A stretch of 64,000 bases of DNA from Sinorhizobium glycinis (lineage in GTDB: Bacteria > Pseudomonadota > Alphaproteobacteria > Rhizobiales > Rhizobiaceae): positions 1 to 64,000 of the forward strand of contig NZ_LPUX01000064.1 in assembly GCF_001651865.1 (NCBI RefSeq), in the 5' to 3' direction. Below are positions 27,040-35,962 of the stretch, piece after piece (the stretch's first letter is position 1; each line of letters opens with the position of its first letter). The notes under the pieces are model-generated. The model was not told the origin of the DNA, searched no databases, and was given only the letters and a program-made list of their open reading frames with translations. The position numbers and the translations under genes were made by a program.

Positions 27040-27990
27040 ATGGGACGGCTCAACGAGCTGCGACTGATCGCCCGAGTTGCTCAGATGTATCATATCGAAG
27101 GCAAGCGGCAGGCAGAGATTGCCGAGATCATGCACATGTCGCAGGCGACCGTTTCGCGCATGCTGAAGCGGGCCGAGCAGGAAGATATCGTCCGCACCAC
27201 CGTCTTTCCGCCGCCGGGCACCTTCGCCGAACTCGAAACCGCGCTGCGCGACCGATACGGCCTGACAGAGGCGATCGTCATCGACTGTTCCGAGGACCGC
27301 GACGGCGCGATCATGGCGCGGATCGGCGAGGCGGCCGCCCATTTCGTCGAGGTTACCCTGCAGCAGGACGAGATCATCGGCGTCTCGAGCTGGAGCCAGA
27401 CGATCCTGCGCATGGTAGACAACATCCACCCGCTCAAGAACGCCAAGGCCAAATACATCGTGCAGATCCTGGGCGGCATGGGGGACGCGTCGGTCCAAAC
27501 CCACGCCACGCAGTTGACGGCGCGTCTCGCCAGGCTGACCGGCGGCGAGCCTCGGCTGCTTCTCGTCCAGGGCATCACCTCCTCGCGTGAGGCAAAACTC
27601 GTCATGCTGGCCGACCCGGTCGTGCGCGAGACCATGGACCTCTTCAGCCGCCTCAGCCTTGCGATCGTCGGCATCGGTGCGGTGGAGCCGTCCGAACTCC
27701 TCGCCCGCTCCGGCAATACCTTCTCCCGCCAGGAAATGGCGATGCTGCACGAGGCCGGCGCCGTCGGCGAGATTTCCTACCGGTTCTACGACAAGGACGG
27801 AAAGCCGGTCGAAACGCCGCTCAACGATAGGGTCATCGGCATTTCGCTGGAAGACCTCAGGAAAGCCGACCGCGTCATGGCCTTGGCGGGCGGAGAATCG
27901 AAAACCCAGGCCATCGCCGGCGCCCTGAGGCTCGGCGTCATCAATGTGCTTGTCACCGACAAGTTCACTGCAGCTCGGCTCACGGCCTGA
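27040..27990 (+). CDS. SorC/DeoR-type sugar-responsive transcriptional regulator
   Basis: The 316-residue protein has an N-terminal helix-turn-helix (about 17-50: YHIEGKRQAEIAEIMHMSQA, then VSRMLKRAEQ) and a C-terminal sugar-binding domain of the SorC family (GVSSWSQTILRMVDNI, LGGMGDASVQTHA, GIGAVEPS). Such proteins bind phosphorylated sugars and control the adjacent operon. ATG 27040 has GGAGGA upstream. It lies within the kinase and SDR operon and so is probably co-transcribed and autoregulated. Confidence 0.9.
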   Translation: MGRLNELRLIARVAQMYHIEGKRQAEIAEIMHMSQATVSRMLKRAEQEDIVRTTVFPPPGTFAELETALRDRYGLTEAIVIDCSEDRDGAIMARIGEAAAHFVEVTLQQDEIIGVSSWSQTILRMVDNIHPLKNAKAKYIVQILGGMGDASVQTHATQLTARLARLTGGEPRLLLVQGITSSREAKLVMLADPVVRETMDLFSRLSLAIVGIGAVEPSELLARSGNTFSRQEMAMLHEAGAVGEISYRFYDKDGKPVETPLNDRVIGISLEDLRKADRVMALAGGESKTQAIAGALRLGVINVLVTDKFTAARLTA

Positions 27991-28040
27991 TCTCTCCGAG
28001 ATCACCCTTCGGCCTGCTGCGCGTTATTGAGGAAGAGACC

Positions 28041-28826
28041 ATGAGACGTTTTGCAGGCCAGACGGTTTTCGTCACCGGGGGCAACAAGGGGATCGGCCGC
28101 GGCGTCGCCAAGCGCTTCGCCGAGGAGGGGGCAAAGGTCGCCATCGCCGCGATCGAGAACGACACGCCGGCAGCCGCCGCAGCGCTCGCTGAGGAAACCG
28201 GCGCAGAAGTGATCGGCGTCGTGCTGGACGTGACCGACGCCAGGGCCGTGCAGGAGGCCTACGGCGAAGCCGAGGCGAAGCTCGGCGCCATCTCCGTTTC
28301 CGTGCAGAATGCCGGCGTCATCACCATCGCCAAGGTCGAGGACCTTACCGAGCGCGAATGGGACCTGAACCTCGACGTCAACACCAAGGGCGTATTCCTG
28401 TGCTGCCAGGAGGCGATCCGCCGCTTCCGGGCCAGCGGCACGAAGGGCCGCCTGATCAACACCGCCTCCGGTCAGGCCCGCCAGGGTTTCATCTACACCC
28501 CGCACTATGCCGCCTCGAAGTTTGGCGTCGTCGGCCTGACGCAAAGCCTTGCCAAGGAGCTCGCCCGCGAGGGCATCACCGCCAACGCAATCTGTCCCGG
28601 CATCATCCACACCGAAATGTGGGACTACAATGACCGTGTCTGGGGCCAGATGCTCGGCGAATACGGTCCGGGCGAACTCATGGCCGAATGGGTCCGCGGC
28701 ATCCCGATGGGACGGGCGGGGACGCCTGCCGAAGTAGGCGCCCTCGTCGCCTTTCTTGCCTCGGAGGATGCCGCTTACATCACGGGACAGACGATCAACG
28801 TGGATGGTGGCTTGATCATGTCCTGA
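28041..28826 (+). CDS. Short-chain dehydrogenase/reductase (sugar or polyol type)
   Basis: The 261-residue classical SDR has TGGNKGIG (13-20), QNAG where NNAG is usual, Ser in NTASGQA and Tyr-x3-Lys in YAASK. It resembles sorbitol, meso-butanediol or L-xylulose reductase types in the lid region (IIHTEMWDYNDRVWGQ). It is the last gene of the plus-strand operon, 50 bases after the regulator, with GAGGAAGAG before the ATG. With the SDR at 19127-19915 there are two dehydrogenases for one importer. They could perform two successive oxidations of a polyol. Confidence 0.87.
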   Translation: MRRFAGQTVFVTGGNKGIGRGVAKRFAEEGAKVAIAAIENDTPAAAAALAEETGAEVIGVVLDVTDARAVQEAYGEAEAKLGAISVSVQNAGVITIAKVEDLTEREWDLNLDVNTKGVFLCCQEAIRRFRASGTKGRLINTASGQARQGFIYTPHYAASKFGVVGLTQSLAKELAREGITANAICPGIIHTEMWDYNDRVWGQMLGEYGPGELMAEWVRGIPMGRAGTPAEVGALVAFLASEDAAYITGQTINVDGGLIMS

Positions 28827-28855
28827 GACCGGCGGGAAGCCCATCAGCCCATCAG

Positions 28856-28903
28856 CCTGCCCGCTGCGGAAACCCGCGCACAATTTTTTCGTCATGCCGG
28901 TCT
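28856..28903. repeat. Degenerate copy of palindromic repeat family 2
   Basis: The segment GCTGCGGAAACCCGCGCACA followed by a T-rich run and CGTCATGCCGGTCT parallels the better conserved element at 30233-30282. It sits in the convergent gap between the SDR and IclR genes and may serve both as a terminator. Confidence 0.4.
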
Positions 28904-29714
28904 AGCGAGCGGTCGCGGCCCGAACTGTGGCCGCACGGTCCTGCCGATAGCCAAGCTTCTCCGAGAGTTCGCCCGCCGCATCGAGAAGCACGCGAAGATA
29001 GTCCTCGCGATTGCGCAAGCCGTCCTCCTTTGGCGCGACGAGGCAGAGAGTCGCGATGCAGATTTCATCCGAGTCATAGACCGGCACGGCAAAGCAATGG
29101 GTGAAGCTGTCGACGATGCTGTTAAAGGTGAAGTAGCCGTCCTTCTTGGCCTCGCGCACCTGGGAGATGAATTCGGCCGGATCGAGGCGCTTGCCGTTCG
29201 GCAGCAGGAAATCCTCGTCCGGGATGAAGGCCAGGATCTCCTCGTCGCTCATGTGGTCGACGAGCAGCCGGCCGGAGGCGGTCCACGGAATGGCGACTGC
29301 CTCGCCGATATTGGTGGAGATGCGGAAGGGACGGCTGCCCTCGTTCATCAGGACGACGGCGTATTTGTTGCCCTCGAGCTGGCACATCTGCGCCGTTTCG
29401 CGCGTCTCCTCGGCGACTCTTGCAAGCAGATGCTCGCACTCGCGCATCAAGTCGAACTGCTCCGCATAGGCCGCGCCGAGGAAATAGAGCTTGCGGCCGA
29501 GGAAGACGCGGCCATCGTCGCCGCGGTATTCGATCACGCCTTGACGGAGGAGCAGGTTGACGAGCTCATAGACCGAAGAGCGCGGCGCGCCGATCCCCTG
29601 GGCTATTTCGTTCGGGCGGAGCGGCTGACGCTGCAGGCGCAGAAAATCGAGGATCTCGAACGCCCGGTCGAGACCCCGTGCTCTGCGATTGATCGTGTCT
29701 TCCGCTTCAGCCAT
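28902..29714 (-). CDS. IclR-family transcriptional regulator
   Basis: The 270-residue protein has an N-terminal winged helix-turn-helix (about 14-75: LDRAFEILDFLRLQ and GAPRSSVYELVNLLLRQG) and the C-terminal IclR effector domain (about 85-255, including AIPWTASGRLLVDHM and FAVPVYDSDEICIATLCLV). It is the last gene of a minus-strand block with RidA and an amino acid ABC importer. I chose ATG 29714 over GTG 29720. It probably controls the importer and the divergent PLP enzyme. The ligand is unknown. Confidence 0.88.
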   Translation of the reverse strand: MAEAEDTINRRARGLDRAFEILDFLRLQRQPLRPNEIAQGIGAPRSSVYELVNLLLRQGVIEYRGDDGRVFLGRKLYFLGAAYAEQFDLMRECEHLLARVAEETRETAQMCQLEGNKYAVVLMNEGSRPFRISTNIGEAVAIPWTASGRLLVDHMSDEEILAFIPDEDFLLPNGKRLDPAEFISQVREAKKDGYFTFNSIVDSFTHCFAVPVYDSDEICIATLCLVAPKEDGLRNREDYLRVLLDAAGELSEKLGYRQDRAATVRAATAR

Positions 29715-29763
29715 GCGCACTCGATCCTATCAGCGGCCTCACTGTGAACGGGCCGGCTCCACC

Positions 29764-30147
29764 TCATTTAGCCTTGTAGGCGACGCAGTCAACTTCGACC
29801 TTGCAATCGACCATCATGCGGGACTGCACGCAGGCGCGCGCCGGCGGGTTTCGGCCGAAATATTCCGCGTAGATGCCGTTGAACGTCCAGAAGTCCCGCG
29901 GGTCGTCGAGCCAGACGCCGACCCTGACCACGTCCTCGAGACCGTATTCCGCCTCATGCAGGATGGCGATCATGTTCTCGATCGCCTTGCGGCTTTCGGC
30001 GACGATGCCGCCGCCGATGATCTCGCCCTTCTCCATGGCGACCTGCCCCGAAACATAGAGCCAGCCATTCGCCTCGACGGCGCGCGCAAAGGGCAAGGGC
30101 TGCTTGCCGGCACCGGTTTCTCCCGTTCCAAAACGCTTGATCGTCAC
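29764..30147 (-). CDS. RidA/YjgF-family enamine/imine deaminase
   Basis: The 127-residue protein is a RidA-fold member with GWLYVSGQVAM, VGVWLDDPRDFWTFN and the active-site Arg in NPPARACVQS (R104), so imine deaminase activity is expected. RidA proteins hydrolyse reactive enamines or imines released by PLP enzymes, matching the divergent PLP enzyme at 33571. GTG 30147 is preferred as start: GGAG lies 6-9 bases upstream. A GTG at 30159 is the alternative. It ends 49 bases before the IclR gene. Confidence 0.87.
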   Translation of the reverse strand: MTIKRFGTGETGAGKQPLPFARAVEANGWLYVSGQVAMEKGEIIGGGIVAESRKAIENMIAILHEAEYGLEDVVRVGVWLDDPRDFWTFNGIYAEYFGRNPPARACVQSRMMVDCKVEVDCVAYKAK

Positions 30148-30182
30148 ACTACACTCCACTTCTTCATTGCACTTTGATCACG

Positions 30183-30213
30183 ATGATTTTTGGTCGTATC
30201 GACCAAAAATCAT
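30183..30213. promoter_or_regulatory. Perfect 14-bp-arm inverted repeat upstream of RidA gene
   Basis: ATGATTTTTGGTCG (30183-30196) and CGACCAAAAATCAT (30200-30213) are perfect reverse complements with a TAT centre. The element lies 35 bases upstream of the RidA start codon and after the ABC ATPase gene. Arms with T and A runs could act as a bidirectional terminator, and the TGGTCG/CGACCA core could be an operator, for example for the IclR protein. Confidence 0.65.
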
Positions 30214-30232
30214 AGCGATCGGCTCTATGTTT

Positions 30233-30282
30233 AGAGCGGGATGCGGGCGGAAAACCGCGCACACTTTTCCTCATCCCGCTCT
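30233..30282. repeat. Palindromic intergenic repeat, family 2
   Basis: AGAGCGGGATG (30233-30243) pairs with CATCCCGCTCT (30272-30282); between them lie GCGG and CCGC arms and a T-rich segment (CACACTTTTCCT). Related, less complete copies are at 39487-39534 and 28856-28903. This is a common type of small intergenic repeat in rhizobia, possibly non-autonomous. Confidence 0.7.
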
Positions 30283-30284
30283 GG

Positions 30285-31052
30285 TCAGTTGAACGTCGAG
30301 GTTTTCAGAAATTCCGCCAGCCGCTCGGTCTTCGGCTTCAGGAACATTTCGCGGGGATTGCCCTCCTCGCCGATGCGCCCCTGGTTCATGAAGATCACCC
30401 GCGACGAGACCTCATAGGCAAAGCGCATCTCATGGGTGACGATGAGCATGCTCATGCCGTCATCCGCGAGCGCCTTGATCACCTGCAGCACCTCGTTGAC
30501 GAGCTCGGGGTCGAGCGCCGAAGTCACCTCGTCGAAGAGCATCAGCTTCGGGTTCATGGCGATGGCGCGGGCGATCGCGACGCGCTGCTGCTGGCCGCCG
30601 GAAAGCTGGCCGGGATAATGATCGATGCGCGAAAGCAGGCCGACGCGGTCGAGCCATTTCTCGGCGACCGCCCGCGCCTCCTCGCGGCTCATCTTCTTCA
30701 CCTTGACGAGCCCCAGCATGACGTTTCCGGCGGCACTCATATGCGGGAACAGGTTGAACTGCTGGAAGGCCATGCCGGTAAGCGCCCGCTGACGGGCGAT
30801 CTCGCGTTCCGGCTTGCGGCGGCGCACCCCGCCCACCGTCTGGTAGCCGATTTCCTGGCCGTCGATCGAGATCGTGCCGCCCTGGAATTCTTCGAGCATG
30901 TTGATGCAGCGGAGCATTGTCGTCTTGCCGGAGCCGCTGGAGCCGATGATGCTGATCACCTCGCCCTGGCGCATCGAGCAATCGACGCCCTTCAGCACCT
31001 CGACCGTGCCGTAGCGCTTGTGAAGGTCGCGGATTTCAAGAAGATTGGTCAT
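30285..31052 (-). CDS. Amino acid ABC transporter ATP-binding protein
   Basis: The 255-residue ATPase has Walker [10 protein letters not shown] (near 37-45), Q-loop [10 protein letters not shown], signature [15 protein letters not shown], Walker [13 protein letters not shown] and the H-loop VTHEM. It is of the GlnQ/HisP group. An insert near residues 70-90 ([15 protein letters not shown]) is charged, as in some family members. ATG 31052 follows the permease gene by 14 bases. It energises the two permeases at 31067-32406. Confidence 0.93.
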   Translation of the reverse strand: MTNLLEIRDLHKRYGTVEVLKGVDCSMRQGEVISIIGSSGSGKTTMLRCINMLEEFQGGTISIDGQEIGYQTVGGVRRRKPEREIARQRALTGMAFQQFNLFPHMSAAGNVMLGLVKVKKMSREEARAVAEKWLDRVGLLSRIDHYPGQLSGGQQQRVAIARAIAMNPKLMLFDEVTSALDPELVNEVLQVIKALADDGMSMLIVTHEMRFAYEVSSRVIFMNQGRIGEEGNPREMFLKPKTERLAEFLKTSTFN

Positions 31053-31066
31053 CGGGTTGCGAAGCC

Positions 31067-31726
31067 TCACGATGGGACGGCGGTCTTGCGCTCGACGTAG
31101 CGGCCGAAGCGTCCGATGCCGTAATTGATGACGAAATAGAGGAAGCCCGCGAAGAAATAGAATTCGAGGCTCATGAAGGTGCGGGAGATCACCTCCTGGG
31201 TGCGCAAGAGCAGTTCCCCGACGCCGATGATCGACAGCAGCGTCGACGCCTTGACCATCTCGGCGGCAGTGTTGACCCAGGCCGGCAGCGCCTGGCGCAA
31301 GGCCTGCGGCCCCAGCACATAGGCGAAGGTTTGCGGGAAGGTGAGCCCGATCGCCTTGGCAGCCTCGGTCTGTCCCTTGGGGATCGACTGCAGCGCGCCG
31401 CGCACCAGTTCTCCGACATGCGAGCTGCAGAAGACGGCGAGTGCAAGCACGCCTGCCTGGAACGGCCCGAGATCGATGCCGACGGTGCTCAGAACATAAT
31501 AGCTTGCAAGGACGAGGACGAGCACCGGCGTGCCGCGGATGAAGTCCGTATAGCCGCGTACCAGCCACTTCAGCGGCCTGTAGCCGTAGGTGAGCGCCAG
31601 TCCGACGAAGACGCCGAGAACGGTGCCGACGACGATCGAAAGGAGCGAGATCGAGATCGATGCGCCAAGCCCCTTGAGGAGCGGAATGCGGGCGACCCAG
31701 AGCTGATCGAGAAAACCGAAATCCAT
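31067..31726 (-). CDS. Polar amino acid ABC transporter permease
   Basis: The 219-residue inner-membrane protein has about five membrane segments, [19 protein letters not shown] near 57-75 and an EAA-type loop ([14 protein letters not shown] near 119-132). ATG 31726 has GAGGTGAT upstream and lies 5 bases after the stop of the other permease, so the two are coupled. The substrate is unknown; the nearby RidA and PLP enzyme suggest an amino acid, perhaps D-configured or hydroxylated. Confidence 0.9.
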   Translation of the reverse strand: MDFGFLDQLWVARIPLLKGLGASISISLLSIVVGTVLGVFVGLALTYGYRPLKWLVRGYTDFIRGTPVLVLVLASYYVLSTVGIDLGPFQAGVLALAVFCSSHVGELVRGALQSIPKGQTEAAKAIGLTFPQTFAYVLGPQALRQALPAWVNTAAEMVKASTLLSIIGVGELLLRTQEVISRTFMSLEFYFFAGFLYFVINYGIGRFGRYVERKTAVPS

Positions 31727-31731
31727 GGCGA

Positions 31732-32406
31732 TCACCTCGGAACCGCGAGCCGCCGCTCGACGGCGCGCATCAGCGCGGCCAAGAGCGAACAGGTTGCGAC
31801 GTAAAGGCAGCTTGCGACGATCCAGGTCTCGATGACGCGGAAGGTCTCGACATTGATCTTGCGCGCTTCGAAGGTGAGCTCCGGCACGGCGATCGCGGCC
31901 GCGAGCGAGGTGTCCTTGAACAGCGAGATCATCGTGCTGCCGAGCGACGGCAAAACGTTGCGCAGCATCAGTGGGATGATGATCGAGGTGCGGATCTGCA
32001 TTTCCGTGAGCCCGATCGCCAGCCCCGCCTCGCGCTGACCCGGCGGCACGGCGATGAGGCCGCCGCGGAACACTTCGGCAAGATAGGCGCCGGAATAGAT
32101 GGCGAGCGTCAGCACGAAGCTCTCGATCTTGCCGAGCCGAACGCCGAGCTCCGGAAGGGCGAAGTAGCTGAAGAGCACGAGAACGAGGATGGGCGTGTTG
32201 CGGATGACCGTCACGTAGAGGCCAGCCGGCTTGCGCAAGAGGACACTCTTCGAAACGAGACCGAAGGCGGTGATCAGCCCGATCAAGCAACCGGCGGGGA
32301 TCGCCACGATCGCGAGGCCAAGGCTGAGCGCCAGTCCCTGCAGAAGCAGGTCGAACGAGCGCCAGACAGCCGCGAAGTTCAATGAATAGGTCATGGGCGC
32401 AGCCAT
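31732..32406 (-). CDS. Polar amino acid ABC transporter permease, second subunit
   Basis: The 224-residue inner-membrane protein has the HisM/GlnP features [19 protein letters not shown] (near 64-82) and an EAA-type loop ([14 protein letters not shown] near 124-137). It is the heterodimer partner of the permease at 31067-31726. The gap to the binding-protein gene before it is filled by a 106-bp palindromic repeat. ATG 32406 is taken as start; an internal ATG four codons later is possible. Confidence 0.9.
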   Translation of the reverse strand: MAAPMTYSLNFAAVWRSFDLLLQGLALSLGLAIVAIPAGCLIGLITAFGLVSKSVLLRKPAGLYVTVIRNTPILVLVLFSYFALPELGVRLGKIESFVLTLAIYSGAYLAEVFRGGLIAVPPGQREAGLAIGLTEMQIRTSIIIPLMLRNVLPSLGSTMISLFKDTSLAAAIAVPELTFEARKINVETFRVIETWIVASCLYVATCSLLAALMRAVERRLAVPR

Positions 32407-32457
32407 TGCTATGCATCAGTCAAGGCAGCCCCGCCGGTAGACGGAGCCGCCGATGAC

Positions 32458-32563
32458 TGCTGCATGTCTCCTTAAATCGACGTCGATTTAAGGACAAAGA
32501 CATGCAGCAATTAAAAGAGCTACAGCGACCTTTGCGCGTCTGATACGACGCGCGGCGCTGTAG
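32458..32563. repeat. Full-length palindromic intergenic repeat, family 1
   Basis: Two joined palindromes. The first (32458-32509) has arms TGCTGCATGTCT and AGACATGCAGCA around the perfect 22-base palindrome at 32471-32492 (half-site CTTAAATCGAC). The second (32520-32563) has arms CTACAGCG and CGCTGTAG around CGCGTC and GACGCG. The same two-part element occurs at 54344-54445 and, truncated, at 103-179. Here it lies directly between the binding-protein gene and the first permease gene. Confidence 0.9.
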
Positions 32564-32566
32564 GGC

Positions 32567-33409
32567 TTACTTGTACTCGACCGGGAAACCGATCTGCGGC
32601 GGCGTCAGGTCCTTGCCGAACCAGGTCTTGAAGGACTTGGCGTAGAAATCGAATTCGACGCCGGTCATCGCTTCATGCAGCGCCGTGTTGACGAAGTTCA
32701 GCCAGTCCTGGTCGCCGCGCTTCACGCCGCAGGCATAGGTCTGCGGGTTCCAGCCGTAGCCGGCATCCTTGTAGCGGCCCTGGTTCTGGGTCATGTACCA
32801 GGCCAGCGACGACTGGTCGGTGGCCGCCGCATCGGCGCGGCCGGATTCAAGCGCCTGATAGATCAGGTCCTGGGACTCGTACTGGTCGACCGTCGCCTCG
32901 GGAAGGGCGGCATGCACCATGTCTTCCGCATAGACATTTTGCAGCACCGAGACGGTAACCGACGAGCCGGCGGCCTTCAGCGCCTCATAGTCAGCATACT
33001 TGCCGTCACCCTTCAGCATCAGGCCGACGCCCTCGCGGTAATAGGGAATGGTGAAGGCGATCTGCTGGGCGCGTTCGCCGGTGACCGTCATGAACTGGCA
33101 GGTGAGGTCGACCTTGTCGGTGGTGATGTTCGGAATGCGGGCATCCGATGACTGGTTGACGTATTCGATCTTGTCCGGATCGCCGAACAGCGCCTTGGCA
33201 ATGATGCGGCCCATGTCGACGTCGAAACCCTGCAATTTGTCCTCGGCGCTCTTGAAGTGCCACGGCGCGTTGGTGCTGCCGGTGCCGAGGATGAGGTGGC
33301 CGCGCGCCAGAACCTCGTCGAGCTTACTGGAAGGCTGCTGCGCTTGCGCGGGCATGGCGGCGAGCGCGGCGACTGCGAGGCTCGCAGCGATAGTGATTGT
33401 CTTGATCAT
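32567..33409 (-). CDS. Periplasmic amino acid-binding protein of ABC importer
   Basis: The 280-residue protein has a signal peptide (about 23 residues, ending MPAQAQQ) and the family 3 solute-binding fold: GHLILGTGSTNAPWHF, LQGFDVDMGRIIAKALFG and the VDLTCQFMTVTGERAQQIAF hinge segment. ATG 33409 has GGGGAGAT upstream. It begins the minus-strand operon and lies opposite the PLP enzyme gene across a 161-base gap, so uptake and catabolism are probably co-regulated. Confidence 0.92.
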   Translation of the reverse strand: MIKTITIAASLAVAALAAMPAQAQQPSSKLDEVLARGHLILGTGSTNAPWHFKSAEDKLQGFDVDMGRIIAKALFGDPDKIEYVNQSSDARIPNITTDKVDLTCQFMTVTGERAQQIAFTIPYYREGVGLMLKGDGKYADYEALKAAGSSVTVSVLQNVYAEDMVHAALPEATVDQYESQDLIYQALESGRADAAATDQSSLAWYMTQNQGRYKDAGYGWNPQTYACGVKRGDQDWLNFVNTALHEAMTGVEFDFYAKSFKTWFGKDLTPPQIGFPVEYK

Positions 33410-33444
33410 CGGAGATCTCCCCTTTTTCGTTCCCGGCGGATTGT

Positions 33445-33462
33445 TGTCCGTTATATTGGACA
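33445..33462. promoter_or_regulatory. Inverted repeat in the divergent gap, candidate IclR operator
   Basis: TGTCC (33445-33449) and GGACA (33458-33462) flank the AT-rich 8-base centre GTTATATT. The element lies between the divergent binding-protein and PLP enzyme genes. The IclR regulator encoded at the far end of the operon is a candidate ligand; this is inference. Confidence 0.4.
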
Positions 33463-33570
33463 TGCGTCCTCAATACCGGATTGACCTATCAAATGCCTCG
33501 CGTCATAACTTGTCAAGCGGCATCGGCGAGATTCGCCGTCCGTGAATTCTCGTGGGAGGAACCGAGCCCT

Positions 33571-34629
33571 ATGAACCTGCCGATCGAAACGCCCGCCGTG
33601 CTCGTCGATCTCGACATTGCCCGCCGCAACGTCCGTGCCTTCCAGGCCTATGCCGATCGCCACGGCATCCGCGTGCGTCCGCACATCAAGACGCACAAGC
33701 TGCCGCAGATGGCCGAATTGCAGCTCGAGACAGGGGCGATCGGCATAACCTGCCAGAAGGTGTCCGAGGCGGAGGCCATGGTTGACGGCAGCGCGCGGAT
33801 CAAGGACGTGCTGATCACCTACAACATCCTCGGCGAAGCAAAGCTCGCGCGCCTGGCGCGGCTGAATGAGCGGGTCACCCTCAGCGTCGTGGCGGACAAC
33901 GCGGCTGTCATCGACGGATTAGCGGAATATTTTTCTGGCGCGCGGAAGCCGCTAGCCGTGCTTGTCGAGTGCAATACGGGCGCCGATCGCTGCGGAGTCG
34001 CGACCCCAGACGAGGCGGCAGCCCTCGCCCGGCGCATTGCCGAGGCACCCGGATTGCGGTTCGGCGGTTTGATGACCTATCCGCCCGTCGGCGGCGCGGC
34101 ACGGGTGCAGTCCTTCATGAGCGAGGCAAGGCGGCTGATCGAGGCGGATGGGTTGCAGGTCCCCATCGTCACATCCGGCGGCACGCCGAGCATGATGCAA
34201 GCGGCCGAGGCGCCGGTTGCGACCGAATACCGCCCGGGCACCTATATCTACAACGATCGCTCCCTCGTCGCCCGCGGCGTCGCGACTTGGGATGACTGCG
34301 CGCTCACCGTGCTTGCGACGGTCGTCTCCGTCCCGGCGCCCCACCGGGCGATCATCGATGCCGGCAGCAAGGTATTGACCTCCGATCTCCTCGGCTTGGC
34401 GGGCTATGGCCATGTGCTCGGCCGCGACGACATCCACATCGACCAGCTTTCCGAAGAACATGGCCGGCTTGTTTCGGACGGGCCTATCGGTTTGAAGGTC
34501 GGCGAACAGCTTCGCGTCGTTCCGAACCACGCCTGCGTGGTGACCAACATGGTCGATGCGATCCATATCATCGAAGCCGGCGAGCCGAAGACCGAGTGGA
34601 GTGTCGTCGCGCGCGGTCGCGTCCTTTAA
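33571..34629 (+). CDS. D-threonine aldolase / D-hydroxyaspartate dehydratase-like PLP enzyme (alanine racemase fold III)
   Basis: The 352-residue protein matches the DSD1/D-threonine aldolase family: PLP-binding lysine K40 in RPHIKTHK near the N-terminus and the C-terminal metal-binding NHAC motif (H320, C322; PNHACVVTN), which binds a divalent ion. Members cleave D-threonine or D-3-hydroxy amino acids to glycine plus an aldehyde, or dehydrate D-serine or D-3-hydroxyaspartate. The divergent amino acid importer, RidA and IclR regulator support catabolism of an imported beta-hydroxy amino acid. ATG 33571 has GGGAGGA upstream; an earlier in-frame ATG lies in the regulatory gap. Confidence 0.85.
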   Translation: MNLPIETPAVLVDLDIARRNVRAFQAYADRHGIRVRPHIKTHKLPQMAELQLETGAIGITCQKVSEAEAMVDGSARIKDVLITYNILGEAKLARLARLNERVTLSVVADNAAVIDGLAEYFSGARKPLAVLVECNTGADRCGVATPDEAAALARRIAEAPGLRFGGLMTYPPVGGAARVQSFMSEARRLIEADGLQVPIVTSGGTPSMMQAAEAPVATEYRPGTYIYNDRSLVARGVATWDDCALTVLATVVSVPAPHRAIIDAGSKVLTSDLLGLAGYGHVLGRDDIHIDQLSEEHGRLVSDGPIGLKVGEQLRVVPNHACVVTNMVDAIHIIEAGEPKTEWSVVARGRVL

Positions 34630-34930
34630 CGACTCCACCATCTTCCGAGGATCGAGGCGCGCGTGAGTCGCCAAGGCGACGATCGGCGAGCCACTCTCGT
34701 TCCACCGCATTCGCAAGATGCGGCAAATACAGTTATATTAGCGCGGCCCCAAGAATGGGCTATTCTCCCGCCGTCTCGATCGGGGCTTGAGTCCCGCCGC
34801 GGGCAAGGAATTTCGGGAAATGCTTGAACAAGGATACGACATTTCCCGAATCCGCTCGCCGGCGTCATATGTTTGCGTTGAGATAGTCGATTAAATTGAT
34901 AGTTTTATCTGGCAAAGGATGGAGGTCGAC
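34630..34930. promoter_or_regulatory. Leader region of the sulfate operon with an 11-bp-arm inverted repeat
   Basis: The 301-base gap contains TTCGGGAAATG (34812-34822) and CATTTCCCGAA (34840-34850), perfect complements around 17 bases. It could end the PLP enzyme transcript or regulate the sulfate operon. AT-rich sequence follows (34880-34915), suitable for a promoter. No gene is supported. Confidence 0.5.
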
Positions 34931-35956
34931 ATGAGTTCGAAGAAACTTGCCGGAATAGTGAAACTAGCATTTTTGGTCGGAAGCCTGCAGCTCGGCTCGA
35001 TTGGCCTTGCTGCCGCAGATACCACACTTCTGAACGTGTCCTATGATCCGACACGGGAACTCTACAAGGACTTCAACGCTGCCTTTGCGGAAAAATGGAA
35101 GACGGACACGGGTGAAACCGTCACCATCCAGACCTCGCATGGCGGCTCGGGCAAGCAGGCCCGATCGGTGATCGACGGCCTCGAAGCCGACGTGGTGACG
35201 CTGGCGCTTGAGGCCGATATCGACGCGATCGCCAAGGCGACCGGCAAGATCCCGGCCGACTGGAAGGCCCGCCTCGAAAACAACAGCTCTCCTTATACCT
35301 CGACGATCGTCTTCCTCGTTCGCAAGGGCAACCCGAAGGGCGTCAAGGACTGGGGTGATCTGACCAAGGAAGGCATCCAGGTCATCACACCGAACCCGAA
35401 GACCTCGGGCGGCGCCCGCTGGAACTTCCTCGCCGCCTGGGCTTGGGCGCGCGCTGCCAACAACGGCGACGATGCCAAGGCACAGGAATATGTGACGCAA
35501 CTCTTCAAGCACGTTCCGGTCCTCGATACCGGTGCGCGCGGCGCAACCACCACCTTCGTCCAGCGCGGCCTCGGCGACGTTCTGCTCGCCTGGGAGAACG
35601 AAGCCTATCTCTCGCTCGAGGAACTCGGCCCCGACAATTTCGAGATCGTCACGCCGTCGATTTCGATCAAGGCCGAGCCGCCGGTGGCGCTTGTCGACGG
35701 CAATGTCGATACGAAGGGCACCCGCAAGGTGGCCGAAGCCTACCTCAATTATCTCTACAGCGATGCCGGCCAGAAGCTCGCGGCCAAGCACTACTACCGG
35801 CCGTTCAAGCCGGAGCTTGCCGACCCGAAGGACACGGCCCGCTTCGCCGATCTCAAACTGGTCACTATTGACGAATTCGGCGGTTGGAAGGAAGCTCAGC
35901 CGAAGTTCTTCGCCGATGGTGGGGTTTTCGACCAGATCTACAAGCCGGGACAATAA
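34931..35956 (+). CDS. sbp: Periplasmic sulfate-binding protein
   Basis: The 341-residue protein has a signal peptide (about 29 residues, ending IGLAAADT) and typical sulfate-binding motifs: [53 protein letters not shown] and [15 protein letters not shown]. These residues line the sulfate or thiosulfate pocket in Sbp/CysP. ATG 34931 has GGAGG upstream; an ATG four codons earlier has none. It heads the operon with cysT, cysW and cysA, so it supplies sulfate to that importer. Confidence 0.95.
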   Translation: MSSKKLAGIVKLAFLVGSLQLGSIGLAAADTTLLNVSYDPTRELYKDFNAAFAEKWKTDTGETVTIQTSHGGSGKQARSVIDGLEADVVTLALEADIDAIAKATGKIPADWKARLENNSSPYTSTIVFLVRKGNPKGVKDWGDLTKEGIQVITPNPKTSGGARWNFLAAWAWARAANNGDDAKAQEYVTQLFKHVPVLDTGARGATTTFVQRGLGDVLLAWENEAYLSLEELGPDNFEIVTPSISIKAEPPVALVDGNVDTKGTRKVAEAYLNYLYSDAGQKLAAKHYYRPFKPELADPKDTARFADLKLVTIDEFGGWKEAQPKFFADGGVFDQIYKPGQ

Positions 35957-35962
35957 CAACAT

